A stretch of 64,000 nt of DNA. Source: Streptomyces aculeolatus (GTDB lineage Bacteria > Actinomycetota > Actinomycetes > Streptomycetales > Streptomycetaceae). Numbering within the stretch: the first letter of the stretch is position 1; every line of letters begins with the position of its first letter. This document shows positions 61,736-64,000 of this stretch, piece after piece. The notes beneath the pieces are model-generated. The model did no database searches, was not told the origin of the DNA, and saw only the letters and a list, made by a program, of their open reading frames with translations. The stretch spans positions 186,001-250,000 of the forward strand of contig NZ_JAINRD010000008.1 of NCBI RefSeq assembly GCF_020400605.1, given 5' to 3'. The position numbers and the translations under genes are program-made.

Positions 61736-62662
61736 ATGACCCGACGCCTGATGCTGCTCGACACGGCCAGCCTCTACTTCCGCGCGTACTTCGGCGTACC
61801 GGAATCGGTCACGGCCCCCGACGGCACCCCCGTGAACGCCGTGCGGGGGCTGCTCGACTTCATCTCCCGGCTCGTCGCCGACCACCGCCCCGACGACCTC
61901 GTCGCCTGCATGGACGCCGACTGGCGGCCGCAGTGGCGGGTGGACCTCATCCCCTCGTACAAGGCGCACCGGGTCGCCGAGGAGCACCCCGGCGAGGCGG
62001 AGGCGGACGAGGAGGAGGTGCCGGACACGCTGTCGCCGCAGGTGCCGGTCATCGAGGAGGTGCTGGACGCCCTCGGCATCGCGCGGGTGGGAGTGGCCCC
62101 GTACGAGGCGGACGACGTGATCGGCACCCTGACCGCGCACGCGACCGGGCCGGTCGACATCATCACCGGCGACCGCGACCTGTTCCAGCTGATCGACGAC
62201 GCCCGCGGGGTACGGGTGGTCTACCCCGTGAAGGGCGTCGGCAACGCCACCGTCATGGACGGCGCGGCGCTGCGCGAGAAGTACGGCGTCGACGGCTCCG
62301 GCTACGCCGACCTCGCGCTGCTGCGCGGCGACCCGAGCGACGGCCTGCCGGGCGTACCGGGGATCGGCGAGAAGACCGCGGCCAAGCTCCTCGACGCCTA
62401 CGGCGACCTCGCCGGCATCATGGCCGCCGTCGACGACCCGGCCTCGCGGCTCACCCCGGCGCAGCGGCGCCGGCTGGCCGAGGCGCGGCCGTACGTCGAG
62501 GTGGCGCCGAAGGTGGTCCGGGTGGCGGCCGACGTGCCGCTGCCGGCGTACGACCCGGAGCTGCCGCGGACGCCGCTGGACCCCGAGCGGCTGGCGGCGC
62601 TGGCGAAGCAGTGGGGGCTCGGGGGCTCGCTGGAGCGGCTGCTGACGACGCTGCGCGGCTGA
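61736..62662 (+). CDS. 5'-3' exonuclease (PolI N-terminal-like)
   Basis: A 308-residue flap-endonuclease-type nuclease without polymerase domain. LMLLDTASLYFRAYFG, EADDVIGTL, ITGDRDLFQL provide the metal-binding Asp residues; LPGVPGIGEKTAAKLL is the helix-3-turn-helix. Stand-alone versions of this domain are usual in actinobacteria. ATG at 61736 chosen by homology; an ATG at 61718 is also open. Confidence 0.92.
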   Translation: MTRRLMLLDTASLYFRAYFGVPESVTAPDGTPVNAVRGLLDFISRLVADHRPDDLVACMDADWRPQWRVDLIPSYKAHRVAEEHPGEAEADEEEVPDTLSPQVPVIEEVLDALGIARVGVAPYEADDVIGTLTAHATGPVDIITGDRDLFQLIDDARGVRVVYPVKGVGNATVMDGAALREKYGVDGSGYADLALLRGDPSDGLPGVPGIGEKTAAKLLDAYGDLAGIMAAVDDPASRLTPAQRRRLAEARPYVEVAPKVVRVAADVPLPAYDPELPRTPLDPERLAALAKQWGLGGSLERLLTTLRG

Positions 62663-62724
62663 CGGCGCGGCCCGGCGTGGGGTGCGCCCGGCGGTGCCGG
62701 GCCGCGGAGCGGGGCGACGGGGTG

Positions 62725-62743
62725 TAGGTTAGGTAACCCTAAC
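62725..62743 (+). promoter_or_regulatory. Iron box (DmdR/IdeR-type operator)
   Basis: TAGGTTAGGTAACCCTAAC, containing GTTAGG-TAAC-CCTAAC with perfect 6-bp arms, close to the actinobacterial iron-box consensus as I recall it. It lies 25-43 bp upstream of the siderophore-interacting protein start, where an iron-loaded repressor would block transcription. Confidence 0.82.
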
Positions 62744-62767
62744 TTGACTCTCGTCCCGGAGGTTCAC

Positions 62768-63640
62768 GTGGCAGACCGCCCCGCCGGCCGGAAGCGCCAG
62801 GTCCACACCGCCCGCGTGGTGCGCACCGAGCAACTCACCCCGCACATGGTGCGCGTGGTCCTCGGCGGCGACGAGCTGTCCGGGTTCACGGCGGGCGAGT
62901 GGACCGACCACTACGTCAAGCTCCTCTTCCCCGCGCCGGGCGCGGCCTACCCCGAGCCGTACGACCTGGACGCCATCCGCCGCGACCTGCCCCGTGACCG
63001 CTGGCCCGTGATGCGCACGTACACCGTGCGCGCCTGGGACGCCAAGGCCCGGGAGCTGGCGCTGGACTTCGTCGTGCACGGCGAGGCGGGCGTGGCCGGG
63101 CCCTGGGCGCAGCGCGCCCGGCCGGGCGACGTGGTGCGCTTCCTCGGCCCCGGCGGGGCCTACGCGCCGAGCCCGGCGGCCGACTGGCACCTGCTGGCGG
63201 GCGACGAGAGCGCGCTGCCGGCCATCGCCGCCTCGCTGGAGCGGGTGCCCGACGGCGCCGTGGCGCAGGTGCTGATCGAGGTCGCCGACGCGGCCGAGCG
63301 GCAGCCCCTGGCGGCCCCCGAGGGCGCCGGCGTCACCTGGCTGTACCGGGACGGCCGGCCGGTGGGCCGGGCGCTCGTGGAAGCGGTGAAGGCGCTGGAG
63401 TTCCCGCCGGGCCGGGCGCAGGTCTTCGTGCACGGCGAGGCCGGGATGGTCAAGGAGCTGCGCCGGCACCTGCGGATGGAACGGCAGGTGCCGCGCGAGC
63501 AGTTGTCGATCTCCGGCTACTGGAGGGTCGGCCACGACGAGGACGGCTGGCAGTCCTCGAAGAAGCAGTGGAACGAGGCCGTCGAGCGCGAGCAGGAGGG
63601 CCGGGAGGGTGCGGAGCCCGCCGCCGGCTCCGCACCCTGA
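62768..63640 (+). CDS. Siderophore-interacting protein (FAD ferric reductase family)
   Basis: A 290-residue cytoplasmic flavoprotein that releases iron from ferric siderophores. FAD-binding WPVMRTYTVRAWD near residue 80 and NAD-region HLLAGDESALPAI match the SIP family, as does the C-terminal ISGYWRVGHDEDGWQ. GTG at 62768 follows GGAGG by 5 nt. The iron box upstream predicts repression when iron is plentiful. Confidence 0.92.
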   Translation: MADRPAGRKRQVHTARVVRTEQLTPHMVRVVLGGDELSGFTAGEWTDHYVKLLFPAPGAAYPEPYDLDAIRRDLPRDRWPVMRTYTVRAWDAKARELALDFVVHGEAGVAGPWAQRARPGDVVRFLGPGGAYAPSPAADWHLLAGDESALPAIAASLERVPDGAVAQVLIEVADAAERQPLAAPEGAGVTWLYRDGRPVGRALVEAVKALEFPPGRAQVFVHGEAGMVKELRRHLRMERQVPREQLSISGYWRVGHDEDGWQSSKKQWNEAVEREQEGREGAEPAAGSAP

Positions 63641-63676
63641 GACCCGCTCGGTCCTCCGCCCGGACCGCCGGGCCCC

Positions 63677-64000
63677 TCAGACCGAGCGCTGGTACGTACG
63701 GAACGTACGGGTGGACAGCAGCACCGCCGCCACCGCCACCGCGAGCAGCGCGCCGCCCCGCCCCAGCACCTCGCCCCAGTCGGGGTCCGCGGACAGCGCG
63801 CCCCGGCCGGCCACCACCGCCCAGTCGACGGGGTTGAAGTCGGCGACGTGCCGCATCCAGGACGGCATCAGCGCCGGCGCCATGAACGACGAGGACAGGA
63901 ACGTCAGCGGCAGCAGCAAGAAGGTGTTGATGCCGATGATCGACTCCCGCTGGCGCACCATCATGCCGATCGCGTTGGACATCGCGCCGAAGACGGTGCC
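63677..64000 (-). CDS. ABC-2 type transporter permease, C-terminal part (truncated by window end)
   Basis: The visible 107 residues are the C-terminal end of a DrrB-like permease: helix around LLLPLTFLSSSFMAPALMPSW, conserved FNPVDW, and a last helix LLAVAVAAVLLS before TFRTYQRSV. The 5' part lies beyond position 64000. A drug or polyketide exporter is likely; the ATPase gene is not in view. Confidence 0.85.
   Translation of the reverse strand, partial: GTVFGAMSNAIGMMVRQRESIIGINTFLLLPLTFLSSSFMAPALMPSWMRHVADFNPVDWAVVAGRGALSADPDWGEVLGRGGALLAVAVAAVLLSTRTFRTYQRSV

Overview
This window looks like the chromosome core of a Streptomyces or close relative. It has very high GC with strongly G/C-biased third codon positions, many GTG and TTG starts, frequent 4-bp ATGA/GTGA gene overlaps, twin-arginine secreted enzymes and a typical streptomycete gene order (arg genes, pheST, the infC-rpmI-rplT operon, an ethanolamine-type glnA4 cluster, a betaine-type ABC system). 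I saw no rRNA, tRNA, CRISPR array, replication origin or complete insertion sequence.

Layout. 1-2.1 kb: secreted glycerophosphodiesterase and a divergent acyltransferase. 2.1-8.6 kb: one tightly packed minus-strand run (small secreted protein, MoxR ATPase, DUF58 protein, short basic ORF, VWA protein, HtrA-like protease, response regulator, histidine kinase). 8.7-8.9 kb: a 200-bp MITE-like element with TA ends, placed at the stop codon of an aldo/keto reductase gene. 10-12.7 kb: argH-argG. 12.8-15.5 kb: dicarboxylate-type transporter and a divergent tartrate/D-malate dehydrogenase-like enzyme. 15.6-17.8 kb: PNPOx-like protein, GNAT, and an SMR efflux/TetR pair with a clear operator. 17.9-22.8 kb: argCJBDR. 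22.9-33.1 kb: an accessory region. 33.2-41.4 kb: pheST, sensor kinase, SpoU methylase, infC-rpmI-rplT. 41.5-46.1 kb: SseB protein, mycosin with a proline-rich membrane partner, amino-acid aldolase/racemase-like enzyme. 46.2-53 kb: predicted ethanolamine assimilation by the gamma-glutamyl route. 53-57.7 kb: methyltransferase, SRPBCC/ArsR pair, LysR/TDT exporter pair, BtuF-like protein. 57.8-61.5 kb: betaine-type ABC transporter with two substrate-binding domains. 61.7-64 kb: 5'-3' exonuclease, iron-box-linked siderophore-interacting protein and the end of an ABC-2 permease.

The most unusual locus is 23.2-26.7 kb, which is visibly AT-richer in places than its surroundings. A 32-cysteine protein and an unknown 122-residue protein read leftward. 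Divergently, a cytoplasmic subtilisin related to the PatA/PatG cyanobactin maturation proteases reads rightward. It overlaps a 67-residue CxxC peptide gene, which is followed by a protein carrying a stand-alone PatG-C-terminal-like domain. No YcaO cyclodehydratase, oxidase or transporter is nearby, so this is not a standard cyanobactin cluster. It is a split, YcaO-free PatG-type protease system whose substrate is probably one of the two Cys-containing proteins (inference).

Arginine biosynthesis is almost complete here (argC, J, B, D, R, G, H). The ethanolamine cluster supplies uptake, gamma-glutamylation, two oxidation steps and hydrolysis to glutamate and glycine.
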